Part shown: positions 36,343-45,286 of the stretch, in pieces
Position numbering within the stretch: the stretch's first letter is position 1
Layout of the letters: each line of letters begins with the position of its first letter
NCBI RefSeq assembly: GCF_004341825.1
Contig: NZ_SMAG01000012.1
Span: forward strand, 1 to 54,803
Length of the DNA: 54,803 nt
From: Hazenella coriacea
Lineage (GTDB): Bacteria; Bacillota; Bacilli; Thermoactinomycetales; Thermoactinomycetaceae
Direction: 5' to 3'
Notes under the pieces: generated by a model
What the model was told of the DNA's origin: nothing
Seen by the model: only the letters and a program-made list of their open reading frames with translations
Databases searched by the model: none
Made by a program: the position numbers and the translations under genes

Positions 36343-36747
36343 ATGGATGATCTATTATCTGTCCTGCCTCATCGTTATCCTTTTTTATTTGTAGATCGAA
36401 TTGTAGAAAAGGAGCTAGGAGTGTGGGTAAAAGGTTATAAAAATTTATCTCGGAATGAATGGTTTTTTATGAATAATAAAGATGCCACTCTTCCAGGAAT
36501 GATTGCTGTTGAAGCAATTGCCCAATTAAGTGCATTTGTTCTGGAAAACAATTCATCTTCATTAGGATTTTTAGCTTCCTTAAAGGGAGTTTCGATTGAA
36601 AATCAGGCACGCCCTGGTGATCGATTAGATTTGTATTTTGAAGTGACTCGCCAACGAAAAAGAATGTTGAGCGGGAGGGGCGAAGCGCGAGTCAATGATC
36701 GACTGATTGTTAGTGTGGAAGAGATGATTATTATGGAACCAGCATAA
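36343..36747 (+). CDS. FabZ-like hotdog protein without the catalytic His
   Basis: 134 residues, aligning along its length with 3-hydroxyacyl-ACP dehydratase FabZ: LPHRYPFLFVDRI, NEWFF, LPGMIAVEAIAQL, and RPGDRLD. The active-site Glu57 is kept, but the GHFP segment holding the catalytic His is replaced by residues 43-49 (MNNKDAT) and is two residues shorter. Dehydration by the normal mechanism is therefore unlikely. It may have become a carrier-protein partner, an isomerase or a thioesterase-like protein. It is the last gene of the NRPS operon, with a GGAGGAG site. Confidence 0.85.
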   Translation: MDDLLSVLPHRYPFLFVDRIVEKELGVWVKGYKNLSRNEWFFMNNKDATLPGMIAVEAIAQLSAFVLENNSSSLGFLASLKGVSIENQARPGDRLDLYFEVTRQRKRMLSGRGEARVNDRLIVSVEEMIIMEPA

Positions 36748-36759
36748 TTTTCTGTTCTA

Positions 36760-36807
36760 GATGAGTGAGCCAATTCCTTTGGAAGGTTCACTCATCTTTC
36801 ATTTTTT
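36760..36807 (+). terminator. Strong terminator ending the biosynthetic operon
   Basis: A 12-bp arm (36760-36771) pairs with 36785-36796 with one G-T pair, extended by TTCC/GGAA after a two-base bulge, then TTTCATTTTTT. It marks the right border of the cluster. Confidence 0.92.
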
Positions 36808-37038
36808 AAAAACAAACGATTAAAAAACTACTATACATCAATCATTTCGCTATAATTGGATCATAAATCAAAATAATTAATTAAAATATTTTAAATTAAA
36901 ATAGTAATAGATTATAAAATTAAGTTAATATAGGGAAGAAGGGATATGAACTTGAAGCTGTTGCAAAAAACCACAAGATCCATTGTTGAAGTAGAGGGAT
37001 AAGTAACAAACTCAATCAATAAAAGCTGGAGGGGTCAC

Positions 37039-37110
37039 ATGTTATCAACTACAACCAATCATCTACAAGGAAAAGAGAATCCAGATCAGTGGGAATGGTC
37101 ATTGAATTAA
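37039..37110 (+). other. Possible 23-codon leader peptide or broken N-terminus
   Basis: ATG 37039 follows a strong GGAGGGG and reads 23 codons to TAA (37108-37110). The same frame continues without another stop into the DUF4139 gene, so this may be its original start interrupted by one stop codon, or a leader peptide. A second tiny frame lies at 36946-37002. The rest of 36808-37191 is AT-rich with no gene recognised. Confidence 0.3.
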
Positions 37111-37191
37111 GTTATTATTGGGTGGCTGAAAGAGTTTTTCGATGAAGTTAGGTCTTGTCATTCACTAATTATTTTCTTGGGAGCTGTGAGT

Positions 37192-38511
37192 ATGTCGTAT
37201 ATTTCTAGCAACCGTGAGACTAAAAAACTATCTCTCACTATCTATAACGATGATACAGGTTTTGTCAAAGAAACTAGAGAAATGGACTTGTCTGATCAAG
37301 ACTTAGAAGTGTGCTATCTTGATGTAGCGAAAAGAATAGAGATTGATTCGATCTTAATCGAAGGACCCCATGTAAGAGAACTTAACTATGAATATGATCT
37401 AGTGAGTGAAAAGAAACTTTTAGAAAAATACTTAGATGAGCAAATATATATCGAAGACCCTGAAACAAAGCAGAGAGAAGAATATCGTTTACTTAGTGTG
37501 ATGGGTGGAGTTGTCGTAGAGAAAACTTCGACCAAAGAAATTATGATTAACCCTACAGGGCAGATGATTCTTCCGTTTCTTCCCAATGGATTGATTGTAA
37601 AGCCAAGCTTGATCTGGAAAATAGATCCTACCTCTTGTAAAAATGTGAAAGTCTCTTATTTAACAAAGGGGTTTAAATGGAAGGCGAATTATGTCGTCCA
37701 CTTAAAGGAGCAAAGTCTTGATCTATTGGGCGGGGTCGAGATCAATAACGAGTCAGGAATGACTTATGAAAACGCACAGTTGAAGCTATTAGCAGGAGAT
37801 ATCCATCGGGTTAAAGAGTTTAGTCACCATGCTTATAGTTCTATGGCACTTCGTAGACTATCCGAAAGCAGTAGTAGTGAGTCATTTGAAGAAAAAAGTT
37901 TTGGTGATTATCATCTATATACGTTTGATGGAACTACTACCTTAAAAGATCAGCAATCAAAGCAAATCAGTTTCCTACGCAAAGAGCAAGTCTCTTATCG
38001 TAAATACTACGAGTATTACAGCTTTGGAAAAGACGTTGATATTGTCTTGGAATTAATTAATGATGAGCAGCATGGATTAGGAATTCCATTACCGAAAGGA
38101 AAAGTCAAAGTATATCTTCAAGATGAAGCAGATGGTAATTTAGAGTTTATGGGTGAAAATCGGATTCAACATACACCGAAGAATGAAACAATAAACTTAA
38201 TGATCGGAAAAGCATTTGATATTAAATGCGAATCTAAGAAAATGAAAAAAACCGAGATCAATGGCCTTCAACATGAAACACATCAAATCGAAGTAAGAAA
38301 TAACAAATCAGAAACGGCTTTAGTTAAATGTAATTTTTCAATTTACCCATCTAACTGGGAAATGGTTCAGTGTACAGATGAATATGTGCTAGAAAGTGCT
38401 AACCGAATTACATTCTGGTTAGAAGTAGGACCTGAAGAGAAAAAAGTGGTGGACTTTACTTATTGTTATAAAGAGGTAGTTCAAGTAGAAATTAAGGATG
38501 ATACGAATTAA
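37192..38511 (+). CDS. DUF4139-domain protein of unknown function
   Basis: 439 residues. The middle (about 135-215: KVSYLTKGFKWKANYVV, then NNESGMTYENAQLKLLAGD) matches the DUF4139 region of MuiA-like proteins. A short Ser/Glu-rich linker follows (about 220-235) and the C-terminal half looks beta-rich. No signal peptide or membrane segment is seen, so it is probably cytoplasmic. I chose ATG 37192, nine bases after GGGAG. No function can be given. It is monocistronic and lies just upstream of spo0A, where Bacillus has spoIVB. Confidence 0.75.
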   Translation: MSYISSNRETKKLSLTIYNDDTGFVKETREMDLSDQDLEVCYLDVAKRIEIDSILIEGPHVRELNYEYDLVSEKKLLEKYLDEQIYIEDPETKQREEYRLLSVMGGVVVEKTSTKEIMINPTGQMILPFLPNGLIVKPSLIWKIDPTSCKNVKVSYLTKGFKWKANYVVHLKEQSLDLLGGVEINNESGMTYENAQLKLLAGDIHRVKEFSHHAYSSMALRRLSESSSSESFEEKSFGDYHLYTFDGTTTLKDQQSKQISFLRKEQVSYRKYYEYYSFGKDVDIVLELINDEQHGLGIPLPKGKVKVYLQDEADGNLEFMGENRIQHTPKNETINLMIGKAFDIKCESKKMKKTEINGLQHETHQIEVRNNKSETALVKCNFSIYPSNWEMVQCTDEYVLESANRITFWLEVGPEEKKVVDFTYCYKEVVQVEIKDDTN

Positions 38512-38606
38512 ATAATAAGATCTCAAATAATTTTTACTTAACTTCATTGTACAATTGCCTTGATAGTTTGTCAGTTTTAACACAAGGCAATTGTACTAGA
38601 ATAATA

Positions 38607-38703
38607 TGACGAAAAACGGAAACAAACGATAATTTTTCCTTTTTAAGGGGTTTTTCCATACGGAGAAGACGAAAGAGGGAGGAAGAACCTTTCATTTGTC
38701 GAA
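38607..38703 (+). promoter_or_regulatory. Two 0A boxes upstream of spo0A
   Basis: TGACGAA (38607-38613) and TGTCGAA (38697-38703) match the Spo0A-binding consensus TGNCGAA. They lie 132 and 42 bases before the spo0A start, consistent with autoregulation as in Bacillus subtilis. Confidence 0.6.
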
Positions 38704-38744
38704 ATGGAAAAAGAGAGTGTTGATGACGGATTGGAGGGCTTTTG

Positions 38745-39527
38745 TTGGAGAAAATTAGCGTCATTTTAGCTGATGATAATCGAGAGTTTGCTGAGTTATT
38801 AAAAGAGCATCTCTTAAACCAAGACGATATGGAAGTGATTGGGGTTGCTAACCATGGTGGACAAGTGATTGAGATGCTCAATCAACAAGTGCCAGATGTT
38901 TTAATTCTCGATATTATTATGCCCCACTTAGACGGTCTAGGGGTTCTTGAACAAATACAAGAATTGAATATTCAACCTTTGCCAAAGATTATCATGTTGA
39001 CTGCTTTTGGACAGGAGAATATTACCCAGCGAGCTGTCGAACTTGGTGCCTCTTACTACATCTTGAAGCCTTTTGATATGGAGGTTCTCACACATCGAAT
39101 TCGGCAAATGAAAGGAGTGGTTTCTTCGGCTCCTCTTCTTAAAAGTCATCCGAATGGGATCGTCCAACGGAACAATAATCTAGATGCGAATATTACCAAT
39201 GTGATTCATGAGATTGGTGTTCCTGCACATATCAAAGGTTATTTGTATCTTCGTGAAGCGATCACTATGGTTTACAATGAAGTTGATTTATTGGGGGCGA
39301 TTACCAAAACCTTATACCCACGAATTGCCGATAAATATAATACAACTCCTAGTCGAGTAGAACGGGCGATTCGTCATGCCATTGAAGTGGCTTGGAGTCG
39401 GGGAAATATGGATTCGATTCGCAATCTATTCGGCTACACCATCAATGTGACTAAAGCAAAACCAACCAATTCCGAATTTATTGCGATGGTGGCGGATAAA
39501 TTGCGCATCGAGCATAAAGTGGGATAA
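38745..39527 (+). CDS. spo0A: Stage 0 sporulation protein A, master sporulation regulator
   Basis: 260 residues. Receiver domain at 1-120 with acidic pair Asp10-Asp11, phosphorylated Asp56 in [12 protein letters not shown] and Lys in ILKPFDM; DNA-binding domain at about 150-260 with the highly conserved [23 protein letters not shown]. Start TTG 38745 gives MEKISV, matching the known N-terminus and putting the phospho-Asp at 56 as in Bacillus subtilis, with GGAGGG six bases upstream. TTG 38742 is too close to it. The gene shows the organism to be an endospore former. Confidence 0.98.
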   Translation: MEKISVILADDNREFAELLKEHLLNQDDMEVIGVANHGGQVIEMLNQQVPDVLILDIIMPHLDGLGVLEQIQELNIQPLPKIIMLTAFGQENITQRAVELGASYYILKPFDMEVLTHRIRQMKGVVSSAPLLKSHPNGIVQRNNNLDANITNVIHEIGVPAHIKGYLYLREAITMVYNEVDLLGAITKTLYPRIADKYNTTPSRVERAIRHAIEVAWSRGNMDSIRNLFGYTINVTKAKPTNSEFIAMVADKLRIEHKVG

Positions 39528-39636
39528 ACCTTTTAAGTGAAAGGTTTTTACGAGAGGATTTCGAAAGGATTATTAGCGTAATTGTACTGACTAAAATTTT
39601 TTTGAACCGATGAATACGCGAGAAGGAATTAACTTT

Positions 39637-39686
39637 ACACCGTTATTTGTTAGGAACGTTTCCAACAAAGGCGGTGTCTTTTATTT
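39637..39686 (+). terminator. Terminator of spo0A
   Basis: ACACCG (39637-39642) pairs with CGGTGT (39672-39677), with a longer inner stem TTTGTT.GGAA / TTTCC.AACAAA, then CTTTTATTT. It begins 110 bases after the spo0A stop. Confidence 0.85.
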
Positions 39687-39712
39687 GGATAATTTCGAAT
39701 TCCCTATGTCAT

Positions 39713-39771
39713 CGTCCAAATTTATTGCCCTGGTTGCGGATAAATTGTAGTCGAACATAAAGTTGGGTAAA
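39713..39771 (+). pseudogene. Degenerate duplicate of the spo0A 3' end
   Basis: This stretch matches the last ~55 bases of spo0A (39471-39527): reading S-K-F-I-A-L-V-A-D-K-L then a stop, against [18 protein letters not shown] in the gene. Base identity is about 80-85 percent, with a small indel near the stop. It lies beyond the spo0A terminator and has no start codon of its own. Confidence 0.8.
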
Positions 39772-39787
39772 GAAGTTCATTATTACA

Positions 39788-39819
39788 AAAGGCTGCAAGT
39801 GTTTGCAGCCTTTCTTTTA
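39788..39819. terminator. Bidirectional terminator between spo0A region and dehydrogenase gene
   Basis: AAAGGCTGCAA (39788-39798) pairs perfectly with TTGCAGCCTTT (39803-39813), followed on the plus strand by CTTTTA. It touches the stop codon of the minus-strand gene. Confidence 0.88.
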
Positions 39820-40869
39820 TCTTGGTTTAACCAAAATTTTAACCTGACTTTTACTTTGAACGAGTGCTTCAAAACCTTCGTCCACAATTTGATCGAGGTT
39901 GATTTTTTTAGTGATCATTTTTTCAGCTTCAATTTTTCTTTCGGAAATCAATTGAATGACAGCAGGGAAGATGTTTCTATAAGCTAAGGTGCCTTTCATA
40001 TTCGTTTCTTTAATAACGAGGTTGTTGGGGGCAATGGCAGCTTTTTTCTCCCAAATGCTGACAATCAAGACTTGACCACCAAATTTAACGCTATCCATAG
40101 CACTTGCTAAAGTGGCTTCTACACCAGCGACTTCGAAGCAGACATCGACGCCATCTTTAGTGATTTCACGAATGACATCAACTGTATTAGCTTTTAATGG
40201 GTTAATAATATGGGTGGCCCCTAATTCTTTTGCTTTTTGTTGTCTCTCTGCAGAAATCTCTACTGCGATGATGTTGGTAGCACCAGCTGCTTTGAGACAT
40301 TGAATCACGGATAGACCGATGGGACCCGTACCAAATACAGCACAGGAATCGCCTGCTCGCACTTGGCTTTGTCGTACAGCATGTAAAGCTACAGCTGTAG
40401 GCTCAACAAGAGCCCCTTGTTCATATGTCATATGATCTGGAATTTTGTGTACCATATGTTCTTTAACCATGGTTACTTCAGAGAAGCCTCCACCACCGCC
40501 AGCTAAACCATGGAATCCAATCCATTCACATATATTATAACGACCCGAACGGCAGGCAGCACAGGTTCCACAGTTTAAGATGGGCTCAACAGTTACACGA
40601 TCTCCCACCTTTACTTTTTGTACACCTTCCCCGATCTCGATCACTTCTCCTGCGAACTCATGCCCCATGACAATAGGAGCTTTTTCACCAGAAAGCGGAT
40701 GGGGTTCATCACCTGGGATAAAGATGGGACCTGCTAAGTATTCATGTAAGTCACTTCCACAAATCCCACACCATTCTACACTGATTTTGACAAATCCCGG
40801 TTTGATTTGAGGTTCAGGAATATCTTCGACGCGAATATCTTTAGGACCATACCAGCGAGCTGCTTTCAT
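39817..40869 (-). CDS. Zinc-dependent alcohol dehydrogenase, 2,3-butanediol dehydrogenase-like
   Basis: 350 residues, medium-chain dehydrogenase family. Catalytic zinc ligands are in CGICGSDLHEY and MGHEF; structural zinc Cys are in NCGTCAACRSGRYNIC; the NAD-binding motif is FGTGPIGLSVI. The EYLAGPIFIP and GEKAPIVMGHEFAG segments are those of (R,R)-butanediol dehydrogenases (BdhA/YdjL-like), which interconvert acetoin and butanediol; sorbitol or threonine dehydrogenase activity is possible. ATG 40869 follows GGAGGAG. It stands alone. Confidence 0.88.
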   Translation of the reverse strand: MKAARWYGPKDIRVEDIPEPQIKPGFVKISVEWCGICGSDLHEYLAGPIFIPGDEPHPLSGEKAPIVMGHEFAGEVIEIGEGVQKVKVGDRVTVEPILNCGTCAACRSGRYNICEWIGFHGLAGGGGGFSEVTMVKEHMVHKIPDHMTYEQGALVEPTAVALHAVRQSQVRAGDSCAVFGTGPIGLSVIQCLKAAGATNIIAVEISAERQQKAKELGATHIINPLKANTVDVIREITKDGVDVCFEVAGVEATLASAMDSVKFGGQVLIVSIWEKKAAIAPNNLVIKETNMKGTLAYRNIFPAVIQLISERKIEAEKMITKKINLDQIVDEGFEALVQSKSQVKILVKPR

Positions 40870-41156
40870 AACTATATCTCCTCCTATGGTTATAGAATGT
40901 ACTATCCAGGGAGGTTTATTACAAATAACAATGATTTTACCATAAAATAACTCTTTGGTAATGGACGTTATAACTATAGAGATGTTGGGCATTAATGATA
41001 TAAAATATGTGTATTTATTCCATTAAATGAACGTAGTCACATATGAATCCAAATCTCGTCGGATTGTTGTTTCTCTACTTCACTTATGGATCGTGTTCGC
41101 AAAAGTCGTTTGCTGGAGAAACATCGCAGACTTCAAGTCGCTATGCTCAAATCGAG

Positions 41157-41396
41157 TTAGTTCATCCGAACTTTCTCTTTCCGATGGATCAAGAGACGAT
41201 GCTCTTCTTTTCGGTCTCTGATCTGTTCGAATATTTTTCTTGCGAGTTCATAGTTTTTAGATTTCATTGCATGCCGGTATTTTCTCTCAAGGGGAGCAAC
41301 TACGTCTCGATGATATAAATGTGCTTTAAGGGTAAACTTGGGCTTGCGTGGGTTGTTTACTTGCTTGTTAGAGGTGCTTTTTTTAAACTTAGCCAA
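41157..41396 (-). CDS. Small basic protein of unknown function
   Basis: 79 residues, very rich in Lys and Arg (about a third of residues), with a predicted helical middle (EKYRHAMKSKNYELARKIFEQIRDRKEEH as two short helices) resembling UvrB/UvrC-motif-like helices. The start is TTG at 41396 with AAGGAGG seven bases before it, which supports it as a real gene. A nucleic-acid-binding or ribosome-associated role is a guess. The gap 40870-41156 to its right-hand neighbour holds only the dehydrogenase promoter region and no gene that I can see. Confidence 0.6.
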   Translation of the reverse strand: MAKFKKSTSNKQVNNPRKPKFTLKAHLYHRDVVAPLERKYRHAMKSKNYELARKIFEQIRDRKEEHRLLIHRKEKVRMN

Positions 41397-41436
41397 TGGA
41401 AAACCTCCTTATAGAACTTGATTCATTTTCTAATGT

Positions 41437-42441
41437 TTAATAAGGCTTCCAAATCACTTGTCTAGCGGTGACCCAACGTTTTTCTACTTCTGGCCAGTAG
41501 ACCACATCCCACCACGCTTCAATATATTCTTTTCGACGATTGGGATATTTCAAATAGTAGGCATGTTCCCAAACATCTAACGGTAAAAGAGGAATCACAT
41601 CCCATTGAGATAAGTTTTGATGTTTTTCGGCTTGGAGGATTTCGAGTCGATGTGAACGGGGAGCCCAGACCAGAATGGCCCATCCGCTCCCTTCTACTTT
41701 TTCTGCAGCATTTGAGAAGTGCATTTGAAAAGCATCAAAGCTTCCAAAGTCTCGTTTGATTTGATTTAGCAATAGGGATGAGGGTTCACCACCACCTTGA
41801 GGACTCATAGTTTCCCAGAAGAGTGTGTGTAAATAATGACCAGCACCATGGAAAGCAGCTTCCCGTTCCCAGTGTTTGAGCAGTTCATAATTTCCTGTTT
41901 GTCTGGCTTTTTCCATCATTTTTTCGGCCTTGTTTAACCCATTCACATAACTTAGATGGTGTTCATCATGATGCAGACGCATGGTCTTTTCATCGATATA
42001 GGGTTCTAAAGCTGCATAGTCATAGGGAAGGGGAGGCAATTTATGCTTGCCAATCGGAACACGGGGCTCTGAAATGGGCTGTGTAGAGCGAACAGGCTTC
42101 TCTTTTTCGTTATAAAAATGGGAAGAGTCTCGACATGAGCTCTCCTTTTTTCTTGTCGTGATTTGGAGTAGCTGAGGAGAAAATTCATTTTCATCGGTGT
42201 CTAGGAGTTGTTTTTGGAGTAAAAATAATTCTGAAAACCATTGATAAAGGGATCGAGGGTCACTTTGTCTTGACCGGACTGCGACTTCCATTTGTTTCAG
42301 CTGCTTGTCAGCGTGATGAAGCTTCTCTATATTTTCGTTAGTAGTTGAATGATTTTTGATCCAGTTTCGGTAAAGGTGGATGGTCTGGAGAAGTGGGTGT
42401 TTAAACCAGTAGATGTACCAAGGTGAGTGTGAGTCGTACAT
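41437..42441 (-). CDS. Fe/Mn superoxide dismutase with long N-terminal extension (SodF-like)
   Basis: 334 residues. The C-terminal ~200 form a complete Fe/Mn superoxide dismutase: ligands in MRLHHDEHHLSYV, HGAGHYLHTLFWE, and LPLDVWEHAYYLKY. About 130 residues precede it, with an aromatic start (PWYIYWFKHP) and a charged, probably helical linker. Bacillus relatives with the same extension (SodF/YojM-like) are known, function unclear. The extension has no signal peptide that I recognise. ATG 42441 follows AGGAGG by seven to eight bases. Confidence 0.88.
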   Translation of the reverse strand: MYDSHSPWYIYWFKHPLLQTIHLYRNWIKNHSTTNENIEKLHHADKQLKQMEVAVRSRQSDPRSLYQWFSELFLLQKQLLDTDENEFSPQLLQITTRKKESSCRDSSHFYNEKEKPVRSTQPISEPRVPIGKHKLPPLPYDYAALEPYIDEKTMRLHHDEHHLSYVNGLNKAEKMMEKARQTGNYELLKHWEREAAFHGAGHYLHTLFWETMSPQGGGEPSSLLLNQIKRDFGSFDAFQMHFSNAAEKVEGSGWAILVWAPRSHRLEILQAEKHQNLSQWDVIPLLPLDVWEHAYYLKYPNRRKEYIEAWWDVVYWPEVEKRWVTARQVIWKPY

Positions 42442-42541
42442 GAAGGTTCCTCCTAAACTGTTCTCTTCACACCTAGGTTATGTGCCCACCTTTTGAAAGG
42501 TGCTAGGGAACGACACCGATTATTAAATTGAAGGATGACAT

Positions 42542-42590
42542 GCAAAAATAAAAAAGCCTATTTTCTCCTTTTTAGGTCGAAAATAAGCTC
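42542..42590 (-). terminator. Terminator of the DUF2627 gene
   Basis: AGCCTATTTTC (42555-42565) pairs with GAAAATAAGCT (42579-42589) with one mismatch; on the minus strand the stem is followed by a T-rich tract (42554-42543). Confidence 0.75.
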
Positions 42591-42597
42591 CTATTTT

Positions 42598-42885
42598 TTA
42601 ACACCCGCATCCAGGTTTTTGTTCGTAATTAGGATCTGCATCTTTACCAAGCCACTTGGGACTAATTTTGTTTCTCTTTTTATCGTGGTGAAAAATAAAC
42701 CCACCAATGAAAACCAAACCAAGTAAAAATAAGATTAGTCCACCGAGAAAGGGAAACCATGCGAAACCTTGGTTTGCAAAATAATCGAACAGGATATCTC
42801 TCATTAACGTCCAACCATATATGGAAATAGCTCCAGGAATACACATGATCAAGATAGCTATAATCCGTTGATAGATTAATTTCAT
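42598..42885 (-). CDS. DUF2627 small membrane protein (YqzF-like)
   Basis: 95 residues with two membrane segments (about 8-28 and 43-66), then a basic cytoplasmic tail HHDKKRNKISPKWLG and a Cys-rich end PGCGC. The family is found beside bkdR in Bacillus, and this gene is divergent from bkdR here too. Function unknown. Confidence 0.85.
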   Translation of the reverse strand: MKLIYQRIIAILIMCIPGAISIYGWTLMRDILFDYFANQGFAWFPFLGGLILFLLGLVFIGGFIFHHDKKRNKISPKWLGKDADPNYEQKPGCGC

Positions 42886-43006
42886 TGATGATACCGCCTT
42901 TCTCCACTCAAGCTAATAGTAACGCAATTAGAAAGAGAATGCCACCCTTATGAGAATGGGCATTATGATAATATATAATGGGTGGAGAAAAGAAAGGGGG
43001 GATTTT

Positions 43007-45073
43007 TTGCAAAAATGCCTAATCGTTGGCGGAGGTAAAGGAGGAAAAGCGATGCTTCAAACCCTCTCTTCCGTCGAGTTTATTAAAGTAATTGGTGTTG
43101 TTGATGTCTTATCTAATGCTCCTGGGATTATTGAGGCAAAAAATCAGGGGATTCCGGTTGGGCATGAGGTTGAGCCATTTCTTCATCTTTCTCCAGATGT
43201 AATTCTGGAGGTTACTGGAGATCCCAGGATGTATTCGAAGCTGATGGAATTAAAATCAACCAAAACTTTAGTGATTTCTGGTGAGATTGCCAAGTTGATG
43301 TTGGGATTAGTTGAGGAAAAGGATTGTTGGTTTCAAGCTTGGCGACAACGACAGCAAGAACTAGAAGCGATTATTAACTCTACACATGATGGTATGATCG
43401 CTGTCAATAAAAATGGTGAGATTACCTTATTTAATAAGGCTGCTGAACGAATGACAGGTGTTCAAGCTCCAAAAGCTTTGGGAAGCCCTGTTCGTGAAGT
43501 GATTCCCAATACACGACTTGATGTGTTGTTGAAGAGTGGTATACCTGAATTACATCAGAAGCTTCAGCTACCTACAGGAATTGAAATCGTTACCAATCGA
43601 GTTCTCGTTCAGGATCCGCAAGGAAATACGATTGGCGCAGTAGCAGTTTTTCGCGATGTGAGTGAATTGCGAGATCTGACGCAACAAGTGATTGAACTAG
43701 AAGATATGAAAAGTATGTTGCAAGCGATCATTAACTCCTTTGATGATGCGATTTCAGTTGTGGATACTCATGGACTAGGAATCCAAATTAATCCTGCTTA
43801 TACTCGATTGACTGGATTACAACCTGAGGAGGTCATTGGAAAGCCAGCTGAAACAGATATCTCCGAAGGGGAAAGCATGCATATGAAAGTGCTTAAAACA
43901 CGTCAACCGGTACGTGGGGTACATATGAGGGTAGGTCCGCATCGCAAAGAAGTGGTTGTTAATGTGGCTCCTATCATTATTAATGATGAGCTTAAAGGAA
44001 GCGTTGGCATTGTCCATGATGTGTCTGAACTTCAACAGCTCAATCGGGACTTGGAGCGGGCGCGGCGAATTATTCGTACGCTTGAGGCGAAATACACATT
44101 TGAAGATATTATTGGTCATAGTGAACCAATGCGCTTTGCACAAGAGCAAGCAAAGCAAGCAGCTCTCACCCGTGCCACTGTTTTGTTAAGAGGGGAATCA
44201 GGAACGGGAAAAGAACTTTTTGCCCATGCGATTCATAATGCTAGTGACCGAAAGTATAACCAATTCGTGCGAGTCAATTGTGCGGCTCTGTCTGAAACTT
44301 TATTAGAGAGTGAGTTGTTTGGATACGAGGAAGGAGCTTTTACTGGGGCAAAAAGAGGAGGAAAAAAAGGCTTATTTGAAGAGGCGAGTGGGGGAACCCT
44401 ATTTTTAGACGAGATTGGAGAATTGCAGTTAAGTACTCAAGCTAAATTACTTCGAGTATTACAGGAAAAAGAAGTGATTCGAGTTGGAGGAACCAAATCG
44501 ATTCGTGTTGATGTTCGAGTGATTGCTGCAACCAATCTTCCTCTAGAAAAGGCGATTCAAGAAAAGCGCTTTCGAGAAGATCTATACTATCGTTTAAATG
44601 TGTTACCGATCCATATTGCGCCACTTCGTTTACGTAAAGAGGATTTATATGACCTGTCTCTTCATCTCATAAAAAAATTTAATCAGGAATTTGGTCGTAA
44701 TGTCGAAGAGATTGATTCTGAGGCGATTCAAGTTCTCTCTCAATATGATTGGCCTGGTAACATTCGAGAATTAGAAAATGTACTTGGACGAGCAATGATT
44801 AATATGGCATTTAACGATAAAAAAATAAGGTTTTCTCATTTACCTCCTTTAGATCTCACTCAAACATCCAATCACCACTATCATAAAGGGCATTCTTCTG
44901 ATCTCCACTTGGACAATCCCCTACCTTTAAAAGAGATGTTGGCCCAAAAGGAAAGAGAATATATTGAGCGCATTTATGCCGTTTGTGGACAAAATAAAAC
45001 AGAGGCAGCTCGTCAACTCGGCATTTCTATTCGTAGCTTGTATTATAAGTTAGAACGATATGGATTGCTGTAA
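43007..45073 (+). CDS. bkdR: Sigma-54-dependent activator of the branched-chain keto-acid operon
   Basis: 688 residues. An N-terminal Rossmann-like domain ([11 protein letters not shown], about 1-110), two PAS domains (about 120-230 and 240-355), the AAA+ sigma-54 interaction domain (about 365-600) with GESGTGKE and the sigma-54 contact loop GAFTGAKR, and a C-terminal Fis-type helix-turn-helix ([19 protein letters not shown]). TTG 43007 was chosen because AAAGGGGGGA lies five bases upstream and [10 protein letters not shown] is the natural start; a longer frame from 42950 has no such support. It should activate the promoter at 45182, responding to branched-chain amino or keto acids. Confidence 0.95.
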   Translation: MQKCLIVGGGKGGKAMLQTLSSVEFIKVIGVVDVLSNAPGIIEAKNQGIPVGHEVEPFLHLSPDVILEVTGDPRMYSKLMELKSTKTLVISGEIAKLMLGLVEEKDCWFQAWRQRQQELEAIINSTHDGMIAVNKNGEITLFNKAAERMTGVQAPKALGSPVREVIPNTRLDVLLKSGIPELHQKLQLPTGIEIVTNRVLVQDPQGNTIGAVAVFRDVSELRDLTQQVIELEDMKSMLQAIINSFDDAISVVDTHGLGIQINPAYTRLTGLQPEEVIGKPAETDISEGESMHMKVLKTRQPVRGVHMRVGPHRKEVVVNVAPIIINDELKGSVGIVHDVSELQQLNRDLERARRIIRTLEAKYTFEDIIGHSEPMRFAQEQAKQAALTRATVLLRGESGTGKELFAHAIHNASDRKYNQFVRVNCAALSETLLESELFGYEEGAFTGAKRGGKKGLFEEASGGTLFLDEIGELQLSTQAKLLRVLQEKEVIRVGGTKSIRVDVRVIAATNLPLEKAIQEKRFREDLYYRLNVLPIHIAPLRLRKEDLYDLSLHLIKKFNQEFGRNVEEIDSEAIQVLSQYDWPGNIRELENVLGRAMINMAFNDKKIRFSHLPPLDLTQTSNHHYHKGHSSDLHLDNPLPLKEMLAQKEREYIERIYAVCGQNKTEAARQLGISIRSLYYKLERYGLL

Positions 45074-45110
45074 ATGTTTGCAAATTATTGCATGAAAAGA
45101 AATGCGTACC

Positions 45111-45137
45111 ACCTGCATTATTTTGCAGGTTCTTTGT
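45111..45137 (+). terminator. Weak terminator after bkdR
   Basis: ACCTGCA (45111-45117) pairs with TGCAGGT (45124-45130), followed by TCTTTGTT. Confidence 0.55.
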
Positions 45138-45181
45138 TACAAAATCGGATTGATCCCCCATTTTATGCGAAATACGTTCAT

Positions 45182-45197
45182 TGGCATGCGTTTTGCA
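45182..45197 (+). promoter_or_regulatory. Sigma-54 (-24/-12) promoter of the ptb-bkd operon
   Basis: TGGCAT-GCGTT-TTGCA matches TGGCAC-N5-TTGCA at all key positions with correct GG-GC spacing. It lies 90 bases before ptb and downstream of the gene for the sigma-54 activator BkdR. Confidence 0.92.
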
Positions 45198-45286
45198 TAA
45201 TTAGTAGGTGACCGATCAATCCAAGAAATGATCACAGCAATTAACAAATCACAGACTTTAAACGGTCGGTTAAGAGGTGTATGGAA

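Noticed and set aside
39763-39987. Plus-strand open frame after the spo0A fragment
   Set aside because: It is mostly the antisense of the dehydrogenase gene and crosses a strong terminator.
41027-41318. Plus-strand open frames opposite the small basic protein
   Set aside because: They are incompatible with the minus-strand gene, which has a consensus AAGGAGG site; their sequences look like random translation.
42950-43006. Upstream extension of BkdR
   Set aside because: No ribosome-binding site, and the added residues do not resemble the family; TTG 43007 fits far better.
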